DNA of 64,000 nucleotides from Acinetobacter pseudolwoffii (lineage in GTDB: Bacteria > Pseudomonadota > Gammaproteobacteria > Pseudomonadales > Moraxellaceae), in the NCBI RefSeq assembly GCF_002803605.1, contig NZ_PHRG01000003.1, positions 404,078 to 468,077 on the forward strand, written 5' to 3'. Both the position numbers and the translations under genes were made by a program. Each line of letters opens with the position of its first letter. The first letter of the stretch is position 1. Under the pieces are notes generated by a model, which had not been told where the DNA came from, ran no database searches, and saw nothing but the letters and a program-made list of their open reading frames with translations. Shown one piece after another: positions 55,660-64,000 of the stretch.

Positions 55660-57033
55660 ATGTCAGATCAGAACGATAAGCTTAAACAACTGAAAACCTC
55701 CTCTATGGATCGACGCTTATCGATCGCAAAGGCATCCTTGCTGGCAGGCACGCGTTGGGCGGCTTCCAGTGCAGGCTCCATATTTTCGAGTGAAGAAGAA
55801 AAAGAAAAGAAACGTAAAAAGGCCATGAAAGAGCAGGCGGATTATCTGGTTGCAGAAATTGGTAAGCTCAAAGGTTCAATCGTTAAAATCGGCCAGATGA
55901 TGGCGCTGTATGGCGAACACTTTTTGCCAGAAGAAGTCACACAGGCTTTAAATACGCTCAACAACCAGACCGTGGCACTGGCTTGGCCAGCGATCAAGAC
56001 ACAATTACAGCAGCAGCTCGGTGCAAAGCTGAATGATCTCACCATTGATCATGAGCCTTTGGGCACTGCATCTTTAGCCCAAGTCCATCGCGCTACCCGC
56101 AAATCTGATGGCATGGAACTGGTCTTAAAAATTCAGTATCCCGGTGTGGCAGAAGCCATTGATTCGGATATGAGCCTGTTTAAAAACATGCTCAAACTGA
56201 CGCGTCTGGTGCCGCAAACCCGCGAGTTTGACCAGTGGTTCGATGAAGTCCGTGAGATGATGCATCGTGAAGTGGACTATCAGATTGAAGCAGATACCAC
56301 ACGGCGTTTTGCTGCACGTTTAAAAGACGATCCACGCTATATCGTGCCGACGATTATTGATGAGTATTGCTCTGATCGCGTGCTGTGCATGACTTTCGAA
56401 CGCGGTGTGCCGATCAATAGCCCAGTAATGTTGTCTCTGCCACAAGAACGACGCAACCAGTTGGGTGAAGCATCGTTAGAAATTGCCGTACGTGAAATTT
56501 TTGAATGGGGTGAAATGCAGACCGATCCGAACTTTGGGAATTATCTGGTTCGTCTGGGCAATGGCGAAGATATTCCTGACAAGATTGTCCTGCTCGACTT
56601 TGGTGCCATCCGTCAGTTTGACCAGCATCTGCTCAGCGTCGCGCGCAATCTGATTCAGGCCGGTTATCATCACGACTCAGACATGATGGTCAAAGCCATG
56701 ACCGGTTATGAGTTTTTTGATTCAATTCCGCAAAGCATCAAGCCGGATATGGCCAAGGTCTTTTTACTGGCCACTGAGGCTTTTAGCTCACCGTTGAATA
56801 ATCAGGAGCTACCAGCTAATGTGATGGATCAACATAATCGTTATGACTGGAAAAAAAGCCAATTGCATAGCCGTGTCATGCAACAGGCTTCAAGATCTAT
56901 GGCTTCACGTTATTTCAGTGTTCCACCCAAGGAATTTATGTTTATTAGCCGTAAATTCATCGGTGCATATACCTTTATGACCGTGATTGATGCCAAAACC
57001 AATGTGCGTGCCATGATCAAAAATCACCTTTGA
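55660..57033 (+). CDS. ABC1/AarF (UbiB-like) family kinase
   Basis: A 457-residue atypical kinase-like protein. The KxGQ motif is KIGQMMALYGEHFLP, the alanine-rich loop is EPLGTASLAQVHRAT, the ATP-binding lysine is in VLKIQYPG, and the DFG-like segment is VLLDFGAIRQ. Unlike E. coli UbiB it lacks obvious C-terminal membrane helices. Family members act in ubiquinone or lipid metabolism by an ATPase or kinase activity. It is single, ending at a terminator. Confidence 0.87.
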   Translation: MSDQNDKLKQLKTSSMDRRLSIAKASLLAGTRWAASSAGSIFSSEEEKEKKRKKAMKEQADYLVAEIGKLKGSIVKIGQMMALYGEHFLPEEVTQALNTLNNQTVALAWPAIKTQLQQQLGAKLNDLTIDHEPLGTASLAQVHRATRKSDGMELVLKIQYPGVAEAIDSDMSLFKNMLKLTRLVPQTREFDQWFDEVREMMHREVDYQIEADTTRRFAARLKDDPRYIVPTIIDEYCSDRVLCMTFERGVPINSPVMLSLPQERRNQLGEASLEIAVREIFEWGEMQTDPNFGNYLVRLGNGEDIPDKIVLLDFGAIRQFDQHLLSVARNLIQAGYHHDSDMMVKAMTGYEFFDSIPQSIKPDMAKVFLLATEAFSSPLNNQELPANVMDQHNRYDWKKSQLHSRVMQQASRSMASRYFSVPPKEFMFISRKFIGAYTFMTVIDAKTNVRAMIKNHL

Positions 57034-57057
57034 TACCCCAATAGACGCTACATAGAA

Positions 57058-57090
57058 ACCCGGATGATTTTGTCATCCGGGTCAATTTTT
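57058..57090 (+). terminator. Terminator after the AarF gene
   Basis: Perfect stem ACCCGGATGA / TCATCCGGGT with a 5-base loop, then CAATTTTT. Confidence 0.8.
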
Positions 57091-57272
57091 ATTCAAAAAT
57101 AATTTTCTCTCTTCTTGTTTTTAATTATATTTTCATAAACTTAGCTTACCATTTGTTAACTTTTAATAACTTAAAAATTGTCAATCATTCATGTCAGCGA
57201 TGACATGGTTTTTTCTTGGCGTGCATGTCAGCATGAATAAAATAACGTGACAACACCCATAGGATAATCAAA

Positions 57273-58568
57273 ATGAATAATATGGTGAACAAAGCTCAAG
57301 GATTTGGCTTGTCCATGCTGACCAAAATTGCGGGTAGTGAAATATTAGATCAATTAAAGCTGCGTAAATTTATAGAAAAATTCCTGTATCAAAGTTCCAA
57401 AGCAGGATTTAAAACCCTGAGTCAAACCCAGAAAATCCTGAAATCTGGCCAGAACATTCAAAAACAGCGTCTCCCCCCTCAATCTAAAGCACTGTTTGAT
57501 CTAAACCTGTCTGCAGAACAGCAACTGACCTGCGATGCGATGCAGAAATTTGCTCAAGAGGTACTTTATCCATTGGCGCATGCTGCCGATCAGCATGAAA
57601 TATTTCCGCATGAACTGTGGCAATATAGCACCGATCTCGGCCTGAATTTCTATGCCTTGCCTGAAGCGTTAGGGGGTGTCGCCTCCGAACAGAATATTGT
57701 CAGTAATATTTTAATTGCGCAACATTTGGCTCGGGGAGATTTCAGTTTGACTGCCGGTTTACTGTCTAGCTTTAGTGTGATCAATGCCATTACCCGCTGG
57801 GGTTCAGAGCAGATTCAGGCAAAATATCTTGGTGCTTTCGCAGAAAATCCAGAGCTGAAAGCAAGCTTTGCGGTACAGGAAGAAACCGCCGCATTTAATC
57901 CGTATCAACTAAAAACTCAAGCGATTGCTCATCAGGCGCATTATCTGATTAGCGGTGAAAAGACCTTGGTCATGCTCGGAGAAAATGCGGATCTTTATCT
58001 GGTCAGTGCCGATCTAGACGGAACACCTGAGGTCTTTGTGGTACAACGTGACCATAGCATTACTGCAAAAAAATCCCCTGCCATGGGTCTAAAAGCAACT
58101 GAAAGCGTCACACTTCAATTTAAAAATACACCAGCGCAGCGTTTGGGTGATGATGATTTTGATTATCATACTTTCGTTGATTTAGGCAATTTGATGTGGG
58201 GTGCTATGGCCGTCGGTACTTGTGAGGCCATGAAAAAATACTGCATACAATATGCCAATGAACGGACTGCTTTCGGTGAACCTATTTCCCATCGTCAGAG
58301 TGTCGCTTTTATGATTGCCGATATGGTGATTGAAATTGATGCCATGCAGATGCTTATTCTTAATGCTGCCAGTCTGGCTGAATCTGGCCAACCTTTTCAT
58401 CGAGAAGCTTATCTGGCACGTTTACTCTGCGCAGAAAAATCCATGAAAATCGGTACAGATGGCGTGCAGATTTTGGGTGGTCATGGCTTTACCAAAGAAC
58501 ATCCGGTCGAGCGCTGGTATCGAGACCTCAGAGCCACTGCGATTGTTCATTCTGGCCTACATGCCTGA
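57273..58568 (+). CDS. Acyl-CoA dehydrogenase subunit without the usual catalytic glutamate
   Basis: A 431-residue acyl-CoA-dehydrogenase-fold protein. The FAD-binding AVQEETAAFNPYQLKT and the GTCEAMKKYCIQYANERTAF / DGVQILGGHGFTKEHPVERW segments are clear. The usual (Y/F)EG(T) with the catalytic base near the C-terminus is replaced by AIVHSGLHA. AGGAT is placed before the ATG. The partner gene 22 bp downstream keeps FEGT. This looks like the non-catalytic half of an alpha2beta2 dehydrogenase. Confidence 0.87.
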   Translation: MNNMVNKAQGFGLSMLTKIAGSEILDQLKLRKFIEKFLYQSSKAGFKTLSQTQKILKSGQNIQKQRLPPQSKALFDLNLSAEQQLTCDAMQKFAQEVLYPLAHAADQHEIFPHELWQYSTDLGLNFYALPEALGGVASEQNIVSNILIAQHLARGDFSLTAGLLSSFSVINAITRWGSEQIQAKYLGAFAENPELKASFAVQEETAAFNPYQLKTQAIAHQAHYLISGEKTLVMLGENADLYLVSADLDGTPEVFVVQRDHSITAKKSPAMGLKATESVTLQFKNTPAQRLGDDDFDYHTFVDLGNLMWGAMAVGTCEAMKKYCIQYANERTAFGEPISHRQSVAFMIADMVIEIDAMQMLILNAASLAESGQPFHREAYLARLLCAEKSMKIGTDGVQILGGHGFTKEHPVERWYRDLRATAIVHSGLHA

Positions 58569-58590
58569 TCGGAGAATAAAGAAAACTATC

Positions 58591-59790
58591 ATGAATCTAC
58601 AAAATCCAAAAAAATTCAGACTCCTGATTGATCAAGCGCACGAAGTTGCACTCAATGTACTCCGCCCTATTTCGCGTAAATATGATAAGGCTGAACACAC
58701 TTATCCTAAAGAGCTGGATATGCTGGCCTCCATCGTAGATGGTATGAACCAAGGCAGTGAAGGTATGAATGCGGGCGCAGCAGTGAATAAACGGGGCGAG
58801 ACCGACAGCAGCAATAAAAATGGTATTAATATGTCTACTGCCCTGAGTATTATTGAAATGTGCTATGGCGATACGGGTTTATTGCTGTCTATGCCACGTC
58901 AAGGTTTAGGAAATTCAGCCATTGCAGCGGTGGCAAATGAAGAACAGCGACAACGTTTTCATGGGACTTGGGCAGCCATGGCGATTACCGAACCAGGTTT
59001 CGGCTCAGATTCCGCTGCAATTCGCACCACTGCGACCAAAGATGGTGATAACTATATTTTAAATGGTGAGAAGATTTTTGTGACCTCTGGGGAACGTGCC
59101 GATGCGGTCGTGGTCTGGGCAACATTAGATAAAAAACTGGGACGATCGGCAATTAAATCATTTGTGGTGACCAAAGGTACGCCCGGAATGAAGGTTGAAC
59201 GACTGGAACATAAGTTAGGAATTAAAGCTTCGGATACTGCCACGATTCGCCTGATCAATTGTCGAGTACCTGCGGCAAACTTGCTCGGTCATGCAGAAAT
59301 CGATGTTGCCAAGGGCTTTGCCGGTGTAATGGAAACCTTTGATAATACCCGGCCATTGGTCGCTGCCATGGCAATTGGCTGTGCCAAAGCCTCGCTGGAA
59401 CGTATCAAGGAAATTTTTAAGGATCAACTGGATTCCAGTTATGTCACGCCCTATTTACAAAGCTCCAATATCGCTGCACAAATCTATCGCATGGAAGCAG
59501 AATGGGAAGCTGCGCGCTTGCTGATGCTCAAAGCGGCGTGGATGGCAGATAATCATAAACCGAATTCACGTGAAGCATCTATTGCAAAGGCCAAAGCTGG
59601 ACGTATGGGTAATGAAATCACCTTAAAATGTGTAGAATTGGCAGCTGCGGTAGGCTATAACGAAACTGAACTGTTGGAAAAATGGGCACGTGATTCCAAG
59701 ATTCTGGATATTTTTGAAGGTACCCAGCAGATTCAACAACTGATTATCGCCCGACGCGAACTGGGTAAATCTTCGAGTGAGCTAAAATAA
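58591..59790 (+). CDS. Acyl-CoA dehydrogenase, catalytic partner subunit
   Basis: A 399-residue FAD enzyme. Segments AITEPGFGSDSAAIRTTATK and NGEKIFVTSGERADAVVVWA bind FAD and substrate; the catalytic glutamate is in RDSKILDIFEGTQQIQQLII. I start at 58591 (MNLQNPKKFRLLID), the natural N-terminus, although a longer frame opens at 58459 inside the previous gene. It follows the non-catalytic partner at 22 bp. It probably oxidises a long or branched acyl-CoA as a heteromer. Confidence 0.9.
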   Translation: MNLQNPKKFRLLIDQAHEVALNVLRPISRKYDKAEHTYPKELDMLASIVDGMNQGSEGMNAGAAVNKRGETDSSNKNGINMSTALSIIEMCYGDTGLLLSMPRQGLGNSAIAAVANEEQRQRFHGTWAAMAITEPGFGSDSAAIRTTATKDGDNYILNGEKIFVTSGERADAVVVWATLDKKLGRSAIKSFVVTKGTPGMKVERLEHKLGIKASDTATIRLINCRVPAANLLGHAEIDVAKGFAGVMETFDNTRPLVAAMAIGCAKASLERIKEIFKDQLDSSYVTPYLQSSNIAAQIYRMEAEWEAARLLMLKAAWMADNHKPNSREASIAKAKAGRMGNEITLKCVELAAAVGYNETELLEKWARDSKILDIFEGTQQIQQLIIARRELGKSSSELK

Positions 59791-59867
59791 AACTTTATCG
59801 AAGGAAAATTGAACGAAAAAGATGGCTTTTTTAAAGTTTTCGGACTATAAAAATTCCATCTTCTTTT

Positions 59868-60368
59868 ATGTCATGTGCTATGTATTCTATTCGTCCCATT
59901 CAGCCTCAAGATAATGCTCAAATTGCCAAGATTATTCGTGACGTTTCCATGGAGTTTGGTCTGGCAGCGGAGTCCGGTTTCGCTGTAGGTGATTCAATCC
60001 TGGATCACCTGTATGACGTATATCAACAGCCAAATTCTGCCTATTGGGTCATTGTTGATGAACAGGATCAGGTCTATGGCGGTGGTGGTATTGCTCCACT
60101 ACAAGGTGACCACAATATTCTAGAAATACAGAAAATGTATTTTCTACCAGCCATTCGTAGATATGGCTTTGCAAAACAGATTTTGAATTTGGCCTTTGAT
60201 TTTGCCCGACAACATAAATTTGAACGGATTTATATCGAGACTACCAAAAACCTTTGGCAAGCGGTGAAGCTGTACGAGAACTTAGGTTTTGAGCATCTGG
60301 ATCGGCCTGAAGGCGACACTGGCCATAGTCAAGCCTGTGAAATCTGGATGCTTAAAAACCTAGCCTAA
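59868..60368 (+). CDS. GNAT-family N-acetyltransferase
   Basis: A 166-residue acetyltransferase. The acetyl-CoA-binding region is IQKMYFLPAIRRYGFAKQIL (with the R/QxxGxA-like RRYGFA), and the C-terminal ERIYIETTKNLWQAVKLYEN / LGFEHLDRPEG closes the fold. The substrate is not known. An ATG at 59880 (MYSIRPIQPQD) is the probable real start by family comparison, as this residue begins the first strand; the window start given is the longest. The 211-bp gap after it has a large-loop hairpin. Confidence 0.85.
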   Translation: MSCAMYSIRPIQPQDNAQIAKIIRDVSMEFGLAAESGFAVGDSILDHLYDVYQQPNSAYWVIVDEQDQVYGGGGIAPLQGDHNILEIQKMYFLPAIRRYGFAKQILNLAFDFARQHKFERIYIETTKNLWQAVKLYENLGFEHLDRPEGDTGHSQACEIWMLKNLA

Positions 60369-60400
60369 TCGATGTCGATCCTCATCTTCTCCATAACACC

Positions 60401-60443
60401 AAGAAAAGCCTTAAATAAATCTCTATTCCAACCGGCTTTTCTT
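60401..60443 (+). terminator. Possible terminator after the GNAT gene
   Basis: AAGAAAAGCC / GGCTTTTCTT with a 23-base loop; no long T-run. Confidence 0.4.
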
Positions 60444-60579
60444 TGATCATCTCTTCATAAATCATCCATGATTCAAGTAGATCTACTTTGACTTTGTAAA
60501 CAAATCATATAATTTCTTGACGATTTTTATACATCTTCCTAAGATCAGTTTAATTTTAAAAATACATGGAAGCTGAAAG

Positions 60580-61158
60580 TTGTTAGGCAAATTTTCTGTT
60601 AGAAAAAACTTATTATTACCAGTATTCAATAGCACAATTTTTAAAATTGGGCTGCTTGGTCTAAGTACCGTGTTATTTAGTGCCTGTTCTTCTCTCGGCG
60701 GCAATTCTTTAGAAAAACGTTCTGCTCAACTGTCTAAAGGAATTCAGACAGCCTACGGTGTTCCAGCAACCACAGCAACTCGCGTTTCACCTTTGATTAT
60801 TCAGAATGCAGAAAAAAATCGTCTGGATCCATTACTTGTAGCAGCCGTAATTCGTCAGGAGTCAACTTATCGTAGCCAGGTGGCTTCACATGCTGGAGCT
60901 GTTGGCCTCATGCAAATTATGCCAAGATATTGGCAAGCGACTTGTGGTGATGATTTATATAATGAAGCTATAAATATTTCATGTGGTAGCCATATTCTTT
61001 CTCGTTATCATGAATCCAGTGGTAGCTTAGAAAAAGCACTGGGCTATTATAATGTAGGTCCGACTGCCTATGAGAAAAACCGTAAAATGCGTAAGCAAGG
61101 CAAACGTTATGCACAACAAGTGAAACAGCATAAAAAAGATCTGAAGAATGTGATTTAA
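60580..61158 (+). CDS. Lytic transglycosylase lipoprotein (SLT domain)
   Basis: A 192-residue enzyme that cuts peptidoglycan. It is a probable lipoprotein: GLSTVLFSAC with the lipobox at C36. The SLT domain carries VIRQESTYRSQVASHAGAVG with the catalytic E94, then LMQIMPRYWQ and the late GYYNVGPTAYEK. The start is TTG with GGAAG 8 bases upstream. Monocistronic with a hairpin after it. Confidence 0.85.
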   Translation: MLGKFSVRKNLLLPVFNSTIFKIGLLGLSTVLFSACSSLGGNSLEKRSAQLSKGIQTAYGVPATTATRVSPLIIQNAEKNRLDPLLVAAVIRQESTYRSQVASHAGAVGLMQIMPRYWQATCGDDLYNEAINISCGSHILSRYHESSGSLEKALGYYNVGPTAYEKNRKMRKQGKRYAQQVKQHKKDLKNVI

Positions 61159-61180
61159 TTTATCTTTAACATAATGCTTG

Positions 61181-61213
61181 AATCAGTTTAAAACTCCTAA
61201 AATTAAACTGATT
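61181..61213 (+). terminator. Terminator after the lytic transglycosylase gene
   Basis: AATCAGTTTAA / TTAAACTGATT, 11-bp stem and 11-base loop, then CATCTTTTAT. Confidence 0.6.
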
Positions 61214-61347
61214 CATCTTTTATCGGCTATATTGATTCTGCAAACGTTAAAATAATGCAAAACCCATCACATATTTGTTTTTTCATTTAATTTGGGAAAG
61301 ATTAATATTTAATCAATCAACTTTATACCTATATAATAAATATCAAC

Positions 61348-62394
61348 GGCTTTGTTGCATAAACATTCAAAAGCTGAGTTTTCCCCAATCCATTCAAATT
61401 TAAGTGACAACTTGGGTGTGAGGTCTACCTAATTCCGTAAATCTATTCAGAACTGCCACACGCGCATGAATTTCATTGACCTGACTTTGAAAATGTCTTG
61501 CCGTCAGCTTATCTCCTAATAATTTGATGCAATGCATCTTGGTTTCCACCAAACTGCGACGGTGATAGCCCGACCATTTTTTCCATAGGGTTCTGCCTAA
61601 ATGCTTAACCGTTTGAAGTAACTCATTTCGTTCTATTGAACTGATTTTAGAATCTTTCCAGGGCTTGGCATTCTTCCTGGGTGGAATTACTGCATGTGCT
61701 TGACGATCTGAAATCACTTGTCTGCAGCACTTCGTGTCGTACGCCCCATCGGTATAGACAGAATCTATTCGCTCATTTGGTGGGATTTGATCCAGTAAAT
61801 CACCTAGTACTTGTGAATCACTGACATTATTTGTCGTAAGCTGAACGGCACGTATTTGCAGTGTTTCAGCATCTATACCAATATGCAGTTTACGCCATTG
61901 CCGACGGTATTCAGGCTGATGTTTCTTACGCTTCCATTCACCTTCACCTAAAAATTTTAAACCCGTAGAGTCGACGAGTAGGTGTAACCCATCACGACTT
62001 TTCTGATAGCTTATCGCAATATCAATATGCTTTTGTCGTCTACAGAGGGTGGAGTACGAATATCACTGATATTCGGGGCTGCTCAGCCACAGAGTTTAAT
62101 CAGGCTTTGAGCAAAGCCAGTGACCATACGTAAAGAAAGACGGAATAGAGATTTGATCATTAAACAGCATTGAATCGCTGTATCGGAATAAGTTTGATTT
62201 CGTCCGTGCTTGCCTTGTGGTTGTGCATACCATTGGGTCTTAGGATCAAACCAGATTGAAATATTTTCTCGCTTGATTAAAGCTTGGTTATACGAGGACC
62301 AATTGGTTGTACGGTAAGTTTTAGGTGCAGGCTTCTTCATCTGGAAATTATATTGCTAAAGAAGCCCTCAAGAATAGCTTTGTGCAACAAAGCC
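61348..62394. mobile_element. IS5-family insertion sequence (1047 bp)
   Basis: The ends are inverted repeats: GGCTTTGTTGCATAAA at the left and GGCTTTGTTGCACAAA at the right (read inward). Inside is one transposase gene on the minus strand, now broken. Flanks (ATATCAAC on the left, AATGCTTA on the right) show no matching target duplication, so the element or its flanks have been rearranged. Confidence 0.85.
61400..62340 (-). pseudogene. IS5-family DDE transposase, disrupted
   Basis: The N-terminal part (62340-62083) begins MKKPAPKTYRTTNWSSYNQA and reads through NQTYSDTAIQCCLMIKSLFR, then hits a stop after SLIKLCG. The C-terminal part is in another frame and has the DDE residues: LLVDSTGLKFLGEGEW, SVYTDGAYDTKC and RRSLVETKMHC. 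At the break an inverted repeat CGAATATC-act-GATATTCG (62057-62075) has been added and part of the coding sequence is missing. The enzyme is inactive unless supplied elsewhere. Confidence 0.88.
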
Positions 62395-62395
62395 A

Positions 62396-62500
62396 ATGCT
62401 TATAGTCATTCTTTCTTCCAAAGAAGTTTTACTGGGTCAGCTACTGTACGCAACCAAAAAAGCTAGCACTGATATTGCAGCATATAAAATTAAAATTTAG
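62396..62500 (+). pseudogene. 3' fragment of a gene cut by the IS element
   Basis: A 34-residue frame starting two bases after the IS right end. It reads LSSKEVLLGQLLYATKKAST and DIAAYKIKI before a TAG, which looks like a real C-terminus. The 5' part is not found left of the IS, so it was deleted. I do not recognise the family. Confidence 0.4.
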
Positions 62501-62548
62501 GTTTTAAATGCTATATCCTATTTATATTTATGAAACTATGATCTGTCA

Positions 62549-63150
62549 TCAATTAAGCCAAATTATTGTTAAGGCAAGATAAATTGCTGACAAAAAGTTT
62601 TGAACTAATTTATCATAACGTATGGTAATAATACGATACTGCTTGAGCTTGGCAAAAAAAGTTCCCGATCAAATATCGTGCTTTATAAAGATATCGGTTT
62701 ATAATCACCTTGACTCATAGCGTTATTTTTAGAGGGTATCACGCCTTAAGCATTAATTTTATGGATTGGAACAATTATTCGATCTTTAGACTTTTAGGGG
62801 TTACCTATGGGCTAAGTTTGACTGAATAATAAGTCCAGCAATATATCAGCAACATTTAAATCATGAACTTGCCCAGCAACAGTAAGATAAAATTTTATTG
62901 GATTGCCTAAGACATCATTATGAGCACGCATTTTGGTGCTTAAGTTATCTTTCCTCCGTCCGATCGCCTGATTTCTTCCCCAGCGCTGTGTTGATGAGCA
63001 CAATGGTGGAGTCGAACATGGCTATTCATTGTCACTGTCATGTGACAGCACTTCAAAGACTCTCTGCCACACACCTGCTTTAGGCCAACGACTAAAACGA
63101 ATATCCACGACGCTGAAATCACCAAATGTTATGAAAAGACTCACTCGCTA
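62549..63150 (-). pseudogene. Decayed IS5-family transposase (second type)
   Basis: Minus-strand pieces of a different IS5-family transposase. From the N-terminal side: FSRWPKAGVWQRVFEVLSHD, SDNE then a stop, FDSTI, RAHQHSAGEEIRRS in another frame, and GRRKDNLSTKMRAHNDVLGN with AGQVHDLNVADILLDLL. The C-terminal ELFFAKLKQYRIITIRYDKL and FLSAIYLALTIIWLN end at 62549. Multiple stops and shifts make it non-functional. No clean ends are visible. Confidence 0.7.
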
Positions 63151-63399
63151 ATGAATATCTGAACGATACCGAACTGCTCTCAGCAAATAATCAGTTATCT
63201 TTATCAATTACTCTAACAATTTCTATTCTAATATCTAAATCATGCCAGTAACACCTAAGAAAGTTGTCACAGGATTTATTAAATAAAGACCTAGCACTTA
63301 GTCCTATTCTAACTATCTTAATAGCTAAACTTGAACATATCTCAATCATTTTTTGAAAAGCTTGAGATTTAAATAATAACTTGATTATTTTAAATACAC

Positions 63400-63433
63400 A
63401 AAAAAACACCCCTGCTCATGCAGGGGGTGTTTC
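63400..63433 (-). terminator. rRNA operon terminator
   Basis: AAACACCCCCTG / CAGGGGTGTTT, 6-base loop, then TTTTTGTG in the minus direction, just beyond the 5S gene. The 63151-63399 stretch upstream of it has only a weak 72-codon frame. Confidence 0.85.
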
Positions 63434-63441
63434 AAATAATG

Positions 63442-63556
63442 AGCTGGCGATGACTTACTCTCACATGGGTAACCCCACACTACCATCAGCGCAAAGAGGT
63501 TTCACTTCTGAGTTCGGGAAGGGATCAGGTGGTTCACTCTTGCTATTGTCGCCAGC
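63442..63556 (-). rRNA. rrf: 5S ribosomal RNA
   Basis: Minus strand. Reads GCTGGCGACAATAGCAAGAG at the 5' side, with CCCGAACTCAGAAGTGAAAC in the middle and GATGGTAGTGTGGGG later, closing with CGCCAGC. This is the standard 5S layout; the two ends pair. About 115 nt. Confidence 0.95.
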
Positions 63557-63756
63557 ACAACTGTTTATGGATACTCGCTTTGGTCTTATTTCGTCACTTT
63601 TCAGTGTATGCCAATGCTTTCTACCAAATGAGTTATTAACAGAATATTTGTGTTGAATTAAGTTTGTTTAGTTTAACTAGCTTGATCACTAAATCAAGTT
63701 ATTTTGCTTAATATCGAATCAATCGAGCTTTATACAACAACTGTTTGGGTGTTGTA
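63557..63756 (-). other. 23S-5S intergenic spacer
   Basis: AT-rich transcribed spacer. TATACAAC / GTTGTATA at 63731-63758 is part of the processing stem that follows the 23S 3' end. No tRNA was seen. Confidence 0.7.

Positions 63757-64000
<244 letters not shown>

Noticed and set aside
62284..62466. 60-codon plus-strand frame
   Set aside because: Crosses the IS boundary and is mostly antisense to the transposase.
63191..63409. 72-codon minus-strand frame next to the rRNA operon
   Set aside because: It overlaps the rRNA terminator, has no ribosome site and resembles no family I know.
63381..63656. 91-codon plus-strand frame
   Set aside because: It covers the antisense strand of the 5S rRNA gene.

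Overview
The window looks like a chromosomal segment of an Acinetobacter-type gammaproteobacterium. The gene content points there: an AlkM-type alkane hydroxylase divergent from an AlkR-like AraC regulator, several acyl-CoA dehydrogenases, PilU, AT-rich intergenic DNA and a 5S/23S rRNA end of the Acinetobacter kind. The species cannot be fixed from sequence reading alone.

Layout. 1-5 kb: a copper ATPase (cut by the left edge) under a CueR-type promoter, cysteine synthase, a BigR/SqrR-like ArsR repressor with a perfect AT-rich palindrome, and a SulP transporter. 5-16 kb: SstT, DUF1275 and DUF2058 proteins, a YbdG-like channel, an orphan ParA, an ABC exporter coupled to a MaoC protein, AraC, an orphan gcvH and an MFS pump. 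15.5-20.4 kb: PilU, a DAHP synthase behind an elaborate leader, a glycine-zipper protein and FrmA. 20.5-26.9 kb: phospholipase D lipoprotein, UDG-like glycosylase, SGNH hydrolase, a Fur-box esterase and a desaturase. 27.4-32.3 kb: a four-gene operon (SDR, histidine phosphatase, APH-like kinase, acyl-CoA dehydrogenase) opposite a LysR gene. 32.5-44.4 kb: nuclease, cydAB plus an unlisted DUF2474 small gene, MarR-MFS, GlxA-like regulator, a long acyl-CoA dehydrogenase, alkM/alkR and lpxB. 44.8-55.5 kb: TSUP transporter, second DAHP synthase, ispF, DadA behind a tandem glycine riboswitch, a frameshifted GNAT gene, aroC and prmB. 55.6-61.2 kb: AarF kinase, a two-subunit acyl-CoA dehydrogenase pair, GNAT and a lytic transglycosylase. 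61.3-63.2 kb: a broken IS5-family element and a decayed second one. 63.4 kb to the end: the 3' end of an rRNA operon on the minus strand.

The most notable signals are regulatory. The DAHP synthase at 16969-18018 is preceded by two separate aromatic-rich leader peptides (YFYFWQF and NFNYSYFNNFYWSYF). The first is followed by a set of mutually exclusive RNA stems and an intrinsic terminator that fit classical attenuation. The second has its own strong ribosome site just before aroG. Other finds are a 335-bp MITE-like insertion that splits an intrinsic terminator with an 11-bp duplication, a glycine riboswitch in front of a DadA-type oxidase, a CueR operator with a 19-bp spacer, and several small or broken genes.

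Metabolically the window combines fatty acid and alkane use (AlkM, desaturase, five acyl-CoA dehydrogenase genes, a kinase/dehydrogenase set resembling the two halves of ACAD11) with aromatic amino acid synthesis (two DAHP synthases, chorismate synthase) and metal or sulfur responses.
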